From the NCBI GenBank assembly GCA_934163035.1, contig CAKPJX010000002.1, positions 62,001 through 126,000 on the forward strand: DNA of 64,000 nucleotides, written 5' to 3'. This DNA comes from an uncultured Bacilli bacterium (GTDB lineage: Bacteria; Bacillota_I; Bacilli_A; RF39; UBA660). Position 1 is the first letter of the stretch; every line of letters starts with the position of its first letter. Shown in pieces: positions 1 through 7,700 of this stretch. The notes beneath the pieces were generated by a model. It had not been told where the DNA came from and ran no database searches. It was given only the letters and a program-made list of their open reading frames with translations. Made by a program: the position numbers and the translations under genes.

Positions 1-1472
1 CTGCAAAACCATTATTCGATTATGGTCCAGGTATTGAATATAACAACTGGTCTACTTACACATTATTTGATGACTCACCTTATACATATTCAAGTGGCCA
101 ACAATTAAACAACTGGGATGGTGGCTACTTTGGTACTATAACCTTGAGAAGGGCATTATCAACATCACGTAACGTACCGGCACTAAAAGCTTTCCAACAA
201 ATTGATAACAAAAAAATAATTGAATTTGTAACAAATTTAGGAATTAAACCTGAAATAGAAAATGGAAAAATTCATGAAGCTCATGCCATAGGAGCATTTA
301 CTGGAACAAATCCGTTACAAATGAGTGCTGCTTATGCTGCATTCTCAAATGGTGGATATTATAATGAACCATACAGTGTTAGTAAAATAGTTTTCAAATC
401 AACTAACGAAGTCAGAGAACATAAATCTGAAAAGAAACAAGTTATGTCTGAGGCTACAGCCTTCATGATATCAAGTGTATTACAAGATGTTTCACTATCA
501 GGAGGAGCAAACCTAGAAAATATAGCCCGTAAAACTGGTACTACAAACTATGACGCAAAAACTGCAACTGAAAAAAATCTACCATGGGACGCAGTTAGAG
601 ATTCGTGGCTAATAGGATATTCAACCAAAACAGTAATAGGATTATGGTATGGATACGATTTTGTTGACAGAGAATACTGTCTACATAACATTCCAGCAAC
701 AGTTCAAAAAGATAAATTATTTAGAGCCCTAGTAAATGCCGGAGCCATGGAATCAAATAGAGAACCATTCACTCAACCAGACAGTGTTGTAAAGGTTGGC
801 GTTGAAATGGGAAGCAACCCAGCTAAAATAGCAAGCCCAGGATCTTCAAATGTAGTTTATGAGTACTTTAAAAAGGATTATGCTCCAGAAGAAACATATG
901 TAGAACAAAAAATAGCTAAACCAGATAAACTTAAAGTATCATATGATGAGTCAACAAAGAAAGTAAGTATGAGTTGGAATGCCGTTACAAAACCAACTAT
1001 CGATGAAAAAAATCCTGGAACATTTGGCTATAATATATACTTAGATAATACGCTGATAGCCTTTACGGATAAAACAAGCTATACATTCACGCCGAAATCA
1101 TCACCGTATGGAACATATAAAGTCATTGCAACATTCAAAGGATATAGTGGCATCCAAAGTGAACCGGCAACATATACTCTAAGTAATAATACAGCAGAAA
1201 ATAACTTTGATATAACAAAATACAAATTAGTATATAATGGTAAAACAACTATTGCAGCAAACTCTACACTAATGATAAATATAAATAATTTTGAAGTTAA
1301 AAATTCAACAGAAACATTAAATGTCAAATTTAAAAATTGTAGTCTAACCCAGGTTAATACAGCTGGTAAGTATCCAATAACATGTACATTTGAATACAAT
1401 AAAAAAGAATACAGTCTTTCAACAACTATTGAAGTAACAGAAGATACCGAAGGACCTGAAACTACAGAATAA
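1..1472 (+). CDS. ponA: Class A penicillin-binding protein (PBP1A-like), 3' part
   Basis: The gene runs in from before the window; the reading frame is open from base 3 with no start codon needed. The visible part is the transpeptidase domain of a bifunctional peptidoglycan synthase. The first residues, AKPLFDYGPGIEY, match the stretch after the catalytic Ser in Bacillus PonA (SxxK-P), so the window starts inside motif 1 with the Lys visible and the Ser outside. Motif 2 (SRN, in LSTSRNVPALKAF) and motif 3 (KTGTT) follow. After the transpeptidase come a fibronectin-III-like segment and a short Ig-like domain, then an acidic tail, in place of a long disordered tail. In Bacillus subtilis ponA lies beside dnaD-nth; here it points toward nth and ends 110 bases from it. 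The enzyme acts outside the membrane and polymerises and cross-links lipid II. Confidence 0.93.
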   Translation, partial: AKPLFDYGPGIEYNNWSTYTLFDDSPYTYSSGQQLNNWDGGYFGTITLRRALSTSRNVPALKAFQQIDNKKIIEFVTNLGIKPEIENGKIHEAHAIGAFTGTNPLQMSAAYAAFSNGGYYNEPYSVSKIVFKSTNEVREHKSEKKQVMSEATAFMISSVLQDVSLSGGANLENIARKTGTTNYDAKTATEKNLPWDAVRDSWLIGYSTKTVIGLWYGYDFVDREYCLHNIPATVQKDKLFRALVNAGAMESNREPFTQPDSVVKVGVEMGSNPAKIASPGSSNVVYEYFKKDYAPEETYVEQKIAKPDKLKVSYDESTKKVSMSWNAVTKPTIDEKNPGTFGYNIYLDNTLIAFTDKTSYTFTPKSSPYGTYKVIATFKGYSGIQSEPATYTLSNNTAENNFDITKYKLVYNGKTTIAANSTLMININNFEVKNSTETLNVKFKNCSLTQVNTAGKYPITCTFEYNKKEYSLSTTIEVTEDTEGPETTE

Positions 1473-1476
1473 AAAT

Positions 1477-1516
1477 AAACTCCGTTTCTTAATAACATAG
1501 GAAACGGAGTTTTTAT
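1477..1516 (+). terminator. Rho-independent terminator of the PBP gene
   Basis: A 12-bp perfect stem (1477-1488 with 1501-1512, core ACTCCGTTTC/GAAACGGAGT), a 12-base loop and a T-run follow the stop codon directly. Its symmetry may let it also stop the converging nth transcript. Confidence 0.9.
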
Positions 1517-1582
1517 ATTATAAAAAAGATGCCACTCTAAAGGTAACATCTTCCCATTAAAATATTAAACATTTATATATAT

Positions 1583-2200
1583 CTATTTCTTATACATACA
1601 GATATCTTTAATTAAACATTTCTCACATAACGGTTTTACAGCCTTACACTTATAGCGACCAAACAATACTAGCTGTAAATGTCTCCTAGCCCAAGTTTTT
1701 TTGGGAAAATAATTCATTAACTTTTTCTCAACAATCAAAACATTATCATTAATATCAGCTAAACCAAGTCTTTTAGAAACTCTTTCAACATGAGTATCAA
1801 CAGCAATAGCCGGATAATTATAAAACTCACTTAAAAAAACATTAGCTGTCTTTCTACCAACACCAGTTAACTTTATTAATTCATCAAATGACCTAGGAAC
1901 AACACCATTATACTTATCATCCAATATACCAGCAATTTTCAACACATATAGGCTCTTTTTCCTGTAAGAACCTATTGGTCTAATAAGTTGCTCTAAATCA
2001 TTAATAGGAGCCTTTTTAAGCTCCTTTAATGTCTTATATCTACTAAATAAAATAGGAGTTACACTATTAACTCTTTTATCAGTAGACTGAGCACTAAGCA
2101 CAATAGCTATCAATAATTCATAATCTTTATTATACAGGAGTTCACATTTAGGATTGGGAAATAATTCATCAAGATACTCATCAATTCTCTTATTCATCAT
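1583..2200 (-). CDS. nth: Endonuclease III (DNA glycosylase/AP lyase)
   Basis: This is a base-excision repair enzyme that removes oxidised pyrimidines and cuts at abasic sites. The protein is about 205 residues, close to the family norm (about 210-220). The helix-hairpin-helix segment LTGVGRKTANVFLSEF carries the catalytic Lys, the downstream DTHVERVSKRLGL carries the catalytic Asp, and the C-terminus has the four-Cys [4Fe-4S] loop (C-x6-C-x2-C-x5-C). A TTG start at 2218 is possible, but two adjacent ATG codons at 2200 and 2197 overlap the dnaD stop codon (ATGATGAATAA), which is typical translational coupling, so I chose the ATG. Second gene of a dnaD-nth operon, as in Bacillus. Confidence 0.95.
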   Translation of the reverse strand: MMNKRIDEYLDELFPNPKCELLYNKDYELLIAIVLSAQSTDKRVNSVTPILFSRYKTLKELKKAPINDLEQLIRPIGSYRKKSLYVLKIAGILDDKYNGVVPRSFDELIKLTGVGRKTANVFLSEFYNYPAIAVDTHVERVSKRLGLADINDNVLIVEKKLMNYFPKKTWARRHLQLVLFGRYKCKAVKPLCEKCLIKDICMYKK

Positions 2201-2858
2201 CAAACCAATTCCAATCAACTATATCCATATCTAAATCTTTTTGATCATCCCTTGACTTATTACGTTTTTTACGATTATTTTCAACATCACTAGGTGTTTT
2301 AATACCACTTTTTCCCCATTCATACAATATTTTATCTATATATCTTAAGTTAGAAACACCATTAAACGTAGCCTCTTTGATTGCCTCCTTAATAAGATCC
2401 TCACTAATCCCATTATCAAGCCATGCCTTAATAATTTCATATTCCATAGGACTAAGCGTACGTCCAAACTCTCTTTCAACTAATTCAAAAACATTAGTAT
2501 TTATCTCTTTTTCAACAGCATTAGCATTATCCATCATAATAAATGATAATTTATTATAAAAATCATCTAGTAATAAGACCTCTTCCATTAATCCCTTATC
2601 ATTTTTCACAACCTCAACATTAATAAGATGTTTATCTGTCAATATACTAATATATTCCATGACATCTTTAAGTTCTATATTTAAATCATTACTAAACTTT
2701 GAAGGATTAAATAATGACTTATTACCAAGACTATATAAATACATCAAAAACACAAATGAACTCATATTTAAATCCAACTTCTTTATTTCTCGTAATATAT
2801 AAAGTGGTATAACTACATTCGCACTACTGAATATATCAATAAACTTTGAACTTTTCAT
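2190..2858 (-). CDS. dnaD: DnaD-family replication initiation/primosome protein
   Basis: The 222-residue protein resembles Bacillus DnaD, which helps load the replicative helicase at oriC and at restart sites. The N-terminal half is a winged-helix-like region (about residues 1-95). The C-terminal DnaB/DnaD domain is recognised by FGRTLSPMEYEIIKAWLDNG and the later NLRYIDKILYEWGKSGI. The tail is basic (KKRNKSRDDQK) and ends acidic, as usual for DNA-binding DnaD tails. A strong ribosome site (GAAGGAGGGAG) precedes the ATG. The nth gene overlaps its 3' end. No promoter was clearly resolved in the 47 bases to cca. Confidence 0.92.
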   Translation of the reverse strand: MKSSKFIDIFSSANVVIPLYILREIKKLDLNMSSFVFLMYLYSLGNKSLFNPSKFSNDLNIELKDVMEYISILTDKHLINVEVVKNDKGLMEEVLLLDDFYNKLSFIMMDNANAVEKEINTNVFELVEREFGRTLSPMEYEIIKAWLDNGISEDLIKEAIKEATFNGVSNLRYIDKILYEWGKSGIKTPSDVENNRKKRNKSRDDQKDLDMDIVDWNWFDDE

Positions 2859-2905
2859 TATCTCCCTCCTTCACCATATAATAACATATATAAAAACAAA
2901 TTAAA

Positions 2906-4000
2906 CTACTTTTTATAATTATGCATAATATATTTGACTAACTTACTTTTATCATTTTCTAAACCATCATATAATATGGCATGTTCCAAGTCCTTATAAA
3001 TATCATTTAAATACTCTCCTGGCTCCCTATTTAAAATACGAACTATCTCATCACCAGTTATATCAATATCACTTCGTTTATGAATAGCTAAAGAGTTATA
3101 AATAGATGTAATACTTTTTCGATCAATCCCCTTTATATCACCAGCTACACTATTAACATATAATCCATATTTATATAAAGACATAGGATCTAAATTATCA
3201 CACTCTAAAGCCTTATTAACATTAGTTATTAGACTCTTTTCAGTACTACTGAATGGATATATATCAACAACATTTAAAACACTCCAAATACCAATTAAAT
3301 CACTAATATCTAAAGCATCTTTCAAATTAGGAATCTCAAGTATTTCATCAAGACCAAATTCCAGTAATAGCTTCATTCCTCTTTTACGATTAGAAGAACT
3401 AAATATCTTTGATAACTCTTGCTTCTTACGATAGTATGATAAATTCTTAAGTAAATCTTTTTTACACTTAATTGCAAAAATAATAGAATCGTCTAACTGA
3501 AAATCTAAAACAGTCGCAAATCTAATTGCTCTAAGTATTCTTAAAGAATCTTCCTCAAATCTAATCTTAGGATCACCAATACTAATAATCTTTTTATCCT
3601 TTAAATCACGAATACCATTAAGTAAATCAATAATCTTACCATCTTTATCCATACAAATAGAATTAATAGTAAAATCTCTTCTAAGTAGATCATCCTCTAT
3701 TTTGTCAATATATTTTATCTCACTAGGCTTTCTATTATTAATATAACTAATCTCTCTCCTAAAAGTAGTAATTTCAAATCTTTGCCCATCTTTTAAAACA
3801 ATAACCGATCCATAATCATCATTTGGTAAAGAAGAGTCTTTAAATATACTTTTAATAGCTTTAGGAGTAGCGTTAGTAGCAATATCAATATCCATAGATT
3901 TAATTCCTAAAATATAATCTCTAACAAAACCACCAACTATATATGCTTCATATGAATAACTATTAATTTCTTTTAAAATTTTCAATGCTGATTCTAACAT
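2906..4000 (-). CDS. cca: CCA-adding tRNA nucleotidyltransferase (class II)
   Basis: The enzyme builds or repairs the 3' CCA end of tRNAs. The nucleotidyltransferase head is clear: AYIVGGFVRDYILG, then the catalytic MDIDIATNATP (DxD) and RRDFTINSICMD. The neck/body follows with EDSLRILRAIRFATVLDFQ. The length, 364 residues, is a little shorter than Bacillus Cca (397), mostly in the weakly conserved tail. The start is supported by GGAG 13 bases upstream. It is monocistronic or leads the dnaD-nth group; its promoter lies at 4024-4052. Confidence 0.95.
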   Translation of the reverse strand: MLESALKILKEINSYSYEAYIVGGFVRDYILGIKSMDIDIATNATPKAIKSIFKDSSLPNDDYGSVIVLKDGQRFEITTFRREISYINNRKPSEIKYIDKIEDDLLRRDFTINSICMDKDGKIIDLLNGIRDLKDKKIISIGDPKIRFEEDSLRILRAIRFATVLDFQLDDSIIFAIKCKKDLLKNLSYYRKKQELSKIFSSSNRKRGMKLLLEFGLDEILEIPNLKDALDISDLIGIWSVLNVVDIYPFSSTEKSLITNVNKALECDNLDPMSLYKYGLYVNSVAGDIKGIDRKSITSIYNSLAIHKRSDIDITGDEIVRILNREPGEYLNDIYKDLEHAILYDGLENDKSKLVKYIMHNYKK

Positions 4001-4023
4001 TATCTATTAATCACTCCTATAAT

Positions 4024-4052
4024 AGTATATCAAATTGAATTAATAAACACAA
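4024..4052 (-). promoter_or_regulatory. Sigma-A promoter for cca
   Basis: Reading the minus strand: -35 TTGTGT, 17-base spacer, -10 TATACT, with TGA just before the -10 (extended -10). It sits 24 bases upstream of the cca ATG and just after the hup terminator. Confidence 0.65.
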
Positions 4053-4076
4053 TAAAAGAGCTATTAGTATAGCTCC
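4051..4076 (-). terminator. Terminator of the HU gene
   Basis: On the minus strand GAGCTAT-ACTA-ATAGCTC forms a 7-bp stem with a 4-base loop, followed by TTTTATTG, directly after the HU stop codon. Confidence 0.8.
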
Positions 4077-4082
4077 AAAGTA

Positions 4083-4358
4083 TTATTCATTAACAGCGTC
4101 TTTTAAAGCAGTACCAGCTTTGAATGTAACAGCATTTCTAGCTTCAATTCTTACTACTTCACCAGTTCTAGGATTACGTCCATCACGAGCTTCTCTCTTA
4201 GATACACCAAATGTACCAAAACCAACTAATGAAAGCTTGTCTCCTTTAGCTAAAACTTCAGTAATAGTAGTGAAAACTGCATCGATTGCTTTAGCAGAAT
4301 CAACTTTAGTTAATCCAGTCTTTTCAGCAACAGCATCTACAAATTCAACTTTTTTCAT
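4083..4358 (-). CDS. hup: HU-type histone-like DNA-binding protein
   Basis: At 91 residues this is the usual HU size. The opening MKKVEFVDAVAEKTGLTK, the core LVGFGTFGVSKREARDGRNP and the beta-arm motif RNPRTGEVVRIEA are diagnostic of HU/IHF proteins. It binds and bends DNA non-specifically and compacts the nucleoid. A near-consensus ribosome site (GGGAGGT) lies 13 bases before the ATG, suiting a highly expressed protein. A small hairpin (AAGCAT/ATGCTT, 4388-4403) lies in its leader. HU close to der and spoIVA matches the Bacillus subtilis hbs-spoIVA-der neighbourhood. Confidence 0.97.
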   Translation of the reverse strand: MKKVEFVDAVAEKTGLTKVDSAKAIDAVFTTITEVLAKGDKLSLVGFGTFGVSKREARDGRNPRTGEVVRIEARNAVTFKAGTALKDAVNE

Positions 4359-4463
4359 ATTAATTATAATACCTCCCTATTATTAATTAAGCATTACCAT
4401 GCTTACATATCAAACTTATCATGTTTTATACTAAATTGCAAGGAATATCACCAAAATTTACAA

Positions 4464-4799
4464 TTATTTACTCATATTTTTATTAATTGAACTAAGTAAC
4501 CCTATAATATGTCCAATTTCAAAAAATAACATACAAACAAATAAACTAACAAACCAAACACCAATCATTAAAAATGAGTTAAATTCAAAAGATACACAAG
4601 TATTATCATAAACAGCAACACTACTACCACAAGATGGGAATAAATTACCAAGTATAATACCAAATATAATACACAAAACATATGTTACAATCGCAAATTT
4701 TTGATATCCATTAAATTTAAGTTGCCTAAATTTTTTCTTTATAGATTTAACATTAGGTAAATCCTTCTTTTCTTTTTCAATCTGCTCAAACATATCCAT
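4464..4799 (-). CDS. Small two-helix membrane protein, unknown function
   Basis: I do not recognise this 111-residue protein. A charged N-terminal region (about 35 residues, KKKFRQLKF) precedes two hydrophobic helices (about residues 33-53 and 75-98) joined by a loop with two Cys (CGSS...DNTC). That loop is probably outside the membrane, where the Cys pair could form a disulfide. It starts two bases after the stop of the upstream membrane-protein gene, so the two are co-transcribed and may act together. No enzyme motif is visible. Confidence 0.7.
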   Translation of the reverse strand: MDMFEQIEKEKKDLPNVKSIKKKFRQLKFNGYQKFAIVTYVLCIIFGIILGNLFPSCGSSVAVYDNTCVSFEFNSFLMIGVWFVSLFVCMLFFEIGHIIGLLSSINKNMSK

Positions 4800-4801
4800 A
4801 A

Positions 4802-5620
4802 CTATTCATCCCCTTTCTTTTTATTACTATTCTTATCTTTCTTAGAAGATTCATCTTTATTTTCTTTTGCACTATCTAAAGAAGAATCACTACTTCCTCC
4901 AGTAATAACGCCAATAGCATCACCTATCTTCTCAGATATATTATTGTCTTCACAAAATTCCTGTACTTTTCTTACACCCATATCAACAGTATCTTTAAAT
5001 GAATTTATAACACCATCTCTATTATTAATAAATTCTCCATATAAATATATATATCTAGCAAACAAAATAGTATATAAACAATCAAGTAAAGATAAAACAA
5101 TACCATCAAAATTACTAATAGTAATAAAGTTAACAGTAACTAAAACAACGTCAACTACAACAATAGCATAAAAATACCAACTATTAGAAAAATCATTAAA
5201 AAATGATTTTTCTAATTTGAATTCTTTCCAAATAACTGTCTTCCTCAAAAAAGTATGAAACAAATATACAAATACTAAAAGTTGTACAATAAAAACTAAA
5301 AGACTAGTAAGAGAAAAAGACTGAATCACCGTCAATAATGATGCAACACCTTGAATAAAACATAATGCCATCAAAGCTAAATTAATATAGTTAAAATATG
5401 TTTTTCCAACCTTAAATCTTAAAACTACAAAGTAAGCTAAAATAAACATATAAGAAATACTATGATTTAAAACATTACTAAATAAAGTAAATCCACTTAC
5501 TTCACCATTTATCGCAAAAGACTGACTAAGTATAATAATTAAAGCTATTAACCCAACAATTAGTGTAGATATAATAGAAGGATTATTATACCATTCTTTT
5601 TCTATAGTTTTCTTTTCCAT
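4802..5620 (-). CDS. Multi-pass membrane protein with charged C-terminal tail, unknown function
   Basis: The protein is about 272 residues. Five or six hydrophobic stretches fill residues 15-190, then a short amphipathic region (FKDTVDMGVRKVQEFCEDN) and a Ser/Lys/Asp-rich hydrophilic tail. I chose the ATG at 5620 over the in-frame ATG at 5632: the sequence AGGATGGTGAT, five bases before 5620, is a good ribosome site, and the upstream ATG lies inside it. First gene of a two-gene operon, divergent from der. I cannot assign a family; it does not look like a transporter of a familiar kind. Confidence 0.7.
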   Translation of the reverse strand: MEKKTIEKEWYNNPSIISTLIVGLIALIIILSQSFAINGEVSGFTLFSNVLNHSISYMFILAYFVVLRFKVGKTYFNYINLALMALCFIQGVASLLTVIQSFSLTSLLVFIVQLLVFVYLFHTFLRKTVIWKEFKLEKSFFNDFSNSWYFYAIVVVDVVLVTVNFITISNFDGIVLSLLDCLYTILFARYIYLYGEFINNRDGVINSFKDTVDMGVRKVQEFCEDNNISEKIGDAIGVITGGSSDSSLDSAKENKDESSKKDKNSNKKKGDE

Positions 5621-5690
5621 ATAAATCACCATCCTCTATAAAAATTATAGCACAATAACTAATGATATACTCTAATTTAATATATTTTTA

Positions 5691-5719
5691 TTTTAAACTT
5701 TACAATTGTATGATATAAT
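5691..5719 (+). promoter_or_regulatory. Extended -10 promoter for der
   Basis: TGATATAAT (TG-n-TATAAT, -10 at 5714-5719) has a poor -35 (TTTTAA) 17 bases upstream. It lies 24 bases before the der start and has a GGAGGGG ribosome site downstream. Confidence 0.6.
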
Positions 5720-5742
5720 ACATCTGAATTGGAGGGGATAGT

Positions 5743-7053
5743 ATGTCATTACCTGTAGTAGCCCTAGTAGGTAGACCAAATGTAGGAAAATCAACACTAT
5801 TCAATAAAATAGTAGGAAAAAAAATATCAATTATTGAAGATATACCAGGTGTTACAAGAGATCGTATATATCAAGAAGTAGTCTACAACAAGAAAAAGTT
5901 TTATTTAATTGACACCGGTGGAATTGATACAAGTAAAATTAGTTTTAATGAAGAAATAAAAATGCAGGCTGAAATAGCTATTGATGAAGCCGATATAGTA
6001 GTTTTTATAGTAGATGGAAAAGATGGATTAACTTCAAATGACTTAATCGTAAGAGACATTTTAAGGAAAAGTAATAAAAAAATAATCGTCGCAATAAATA
6101 AAATAGATGTTAAAGAAGCTAAAGACAATTTATATGACTTCTATGAATTAGGATTTGAAAAACTAATACCAATAAGTAGTATTCATAATAATGGATATAT
6201 AGATTTAATGGAAGCCATCACTAAAAATTTTAATGAACATGAAGAAAAAGAAGATTCTAGATTAAAACTTTCAATAATAGGAAGACCAAACGTTGGTAAA
6301 AGTAGTCTTATGAATGCTCTATTAAATGAAGAAAGAGTTGTAGTATCAGATATAGCTGGAACAACAAGAGACTCCATAGATTCTGTTTTAAAATATCATA
6401 ATGAAGAATATATCTTAATTGACACAGCCGGTATGAGAAAAAAAGGTAAAATATTTGAAAGTATTGAAAAATATAGTCTTATGAGATCATTAAAAGCAAT
6501 CGATAGATCAGATATCTCTCTAGTTGTTATAAATGCTGAAGAAGGTATAACAGAACACGATAAACATATTGCTGGATATGCCATTGAAAAAGGTAAAGGT
6601 TTAATATTTGTAGTTAATAAATGGGATACCGTTAAAGATACAACAATCAATGAATTTGAAAAGAAAATGCGAGCTGAATTTCAGTTTGCTACATACGCCC
6701 CAATTGTCTATCTTTCAGCATTAACTAAAAAAAGAATTCATACCCTTATGCCAGAAGTAATAAAAACTGCTGAGAACACTAAAAAAGAAATAAAAACAAG
6801 TATTTTAAATGATGTAATATTAGATGCATATCAATTAAACTTACCCCCTTCATATAAAGGTAAAAGATTGAAAATTTATTTTACATCACAAACAGGAACA
6901 AAACCACCTAAATTTACATTTAGAGTTAACAATAAAGGATTAGTACATTTTTCATATGAAAGATATCTAGAAAATAAAATTAGGGAAAACTTTGATTTTT
7001 CAGGTACGCCAATAGTTTTACAATTTAAAAATAGAAAGGATGATGACCAATGA
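5743..7053 (+). CDS. der: Double-domain GTPase Der (EngA), ribosome assembly factor
   Basis: The protein has 436 residues, the standard Der length. It carries two tandem GTPase domains, each with a P-loop GRPNVGKS (about residues 9-16 and 180-187) and G3 DTGG / DTAGM, then NKID and NKWD G4 motifs. The C-terminal KH-like domain ends with the typical NFDFSGTPI. Der is essential for maturation of the 50S subunit. The gene is followed with a 4-base overlap (ATGA) by a small ORF, so they form an operon. Its stop is TGA, which shows standard code. Confidence 0.98.
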   Translation: MSLPVVALVGRPNVGKSTLFNKIVGKKISIIEDIPGVTRDRIYQEVVYNKKKFYLIDTGGIDTSKISFNEEIKMQAEIAIDEADIVVFIVDGKDGLTSNDLIVRDILRKSNKKIIVAINKIDVKEAKDNLYDFYELGFEKLIPISSIHNNGYIDLMEAITKNFNEHEEKEDSRLKLSIIGRPNVGKSSLMNALLNEERVVVSDIAGTTRDSIDSVLKYHNEEYILIDTAGMRKKGKIFESIEKYSLMRSLKAIDRSDISLVVINAEEGITEHDKHIAGYAIEKGKGLIFVVNKWDTVKDTTINEFEKKMRAEFQFATYAPIVYLSALTKKRIHTLMPEVIKTAENTKKEIKTSILNDVILDAYQLNLPPSYKGKRLKIYFTSQTGTKPPKFTFRVNNKGLVHFSYERYLENKIRENFDFSGTPIVLQFKNRKDDDQ

Positions 7054-7313
7054 TAATAGGAAACAACAACAGCTTTAGTAAAAATCCATTTTTAAATAAT
7101 AAACAACATAATACTAATAATAACGTAAAAGACATAAGTACATTAACTGAGGATATATCACAATTCAAATATACAAATCCAAAAGATAGAGATGCTATGT
7201 GTGACAAAAGCCTAGCTATGATAAGAGATAGATATGAAAAAAAACTAATAACACTAGATGAGTTTAAAAGGCAAAGTGATAAAATAAGAAAATTTAGAGA
7301 AAAAAATTATTAA
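7050..7313 (+). CDS. Small Asn/Lys-rich protein co-transcribed with der
   Basis: I do not recognise this 87-residue protein. The first 35 residues are polar and Asn-rich, probably disordered. The C-terminal half (RDAMCDKSLAMIRDRYEKKL to the end) predicts as charged helices and has the look of a short protein-interaction module. The start overlaps the der stop codon by four bases, arguing for translational coupling and a real gene. No signal peptide or membrane segment is present, so it is cytosolic. A link to ribosome assembly is only inferred from position. Confidence 0.65.
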   Translation: MIIGNNNSFSKNPFLNNKQHNTNNNVKDISTLTEDISQFKYTNPKDRDAMCDKSLAMIRDRYEKKLITLDEFKRQSDKIRKFREKNY

Positions 7314-7318
7314 CCAAA

Positions 7319-7354
7319 AAAGACCTTCTACATATAATTAAATAGGAGGTCTTT
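7319..7354 (+). promoter_or_regulatory. Hairpin that pairs the spoVIF ribosome binding site
   Basis: AAAGACCTTCTA (7319-7330) pairs with TAGGAGGTCTTT (7343-7354): 12 bp with one G-U pair and a 12-base loop. The right arm contains the whole Shine-Dalgarno AGGAGG and ends at the base before the ATG. On the minus strand the same hairpin is followed by a T-run, but no minus-strand gene needs it. In a read-through transcript from der the ribosome site would be masked. Confidence 0.6.
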
Positions 7355-7594
7355 ATGTTTGGAGATAGCTTTTTTAAAAAAGTAGAAAAAAAGACAAATG
7401 TTAATAAAGAAACTATATTATCATTAGCCCAAAAACTACAAAACTCTAATATGAAAGATGAAAATACGATCAGAGAAATAATAAGTGATATAAGTAATAT
7501 GACAGGAAAAGAAGTATCAAAAGAGAAAGAAGATAAAATAATTAATGCCATTATGAAAGACAAAGTACCAACAAATATAGATAAAATGTTTTAA
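7355..7594 (+). CDS. spoVIF: Stage VI sporulation protein F (YjcC/SpoVIF family)
   Basis: The 79-residue protein aligns with the SpoVIF family along its length: an N-terminal FFKKVEKKTNVNKETILSLA, the middle KDENTIREII and the hallmark KEVSKEKEDKIINAIM before a final KMF. In Bacillus subtilis SpoVIF is made in the mother cell late in sporulation and is needed for proper spore coat assembly and resistance. The gene stands 41 bases after the der operon and has an AGGAGG site buried in a hairpin. A terminator follows directly. Confidence 0.88.
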   Translation: MFGDSFFKKVEKKTNVNKETILSLAQKLQNSNMKDENTIREIISDISNMTGKEVSKEKEDKIINAIMKDKVPTNIDKMF

Positions 7595-7615
7595 AATTTA
7601 TTAATTAAATAATAC

Positions 7616-7641
7616 GAAGCAAAGTAATATGCTTCTTTTTT
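7616..7641 (+). terminator. Terminator after spoVIF
   Basis: GAAGCA-8 bases-TGCTTC followed by six T residues, 21 bases after the spoVIF stop. Confidence 0.8.
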
Positions 7642-7665
7642 GTGCCTATAAAAAGTTTTGAACAT

Positions 7666-7700
7666 AAAAAGCTTTCCATAATAGGTATGGAAAGCTTTTT
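7666..7700 (-). terminator. Bidirectional terminator of the cohesin-like gene
   Basis: A 15-bp perfect inverted repeat (AAAAAGCTTTCCATA at 7666-7680, mirrored at 7686-7700) with a 5-base loop. The A- and T-runs on both flanks allow it to work in both directions. It ends at the stop codon of the minus-strand gene. Confidence 0.85.

Noticed and set aside
1079..1549. A 156-codon minus-strand ORF opposite the PBP gene
   Set aside because: It is a shadow of the well-supported PBP frame, runs through the terminator and has no family resemblance.
5743..7053. A mycoplasma-type genetic code (TGA as Trp)
   Set aside because: TGA ends der and the CYTH gene, and Trp codons in conserved positions are TGG.
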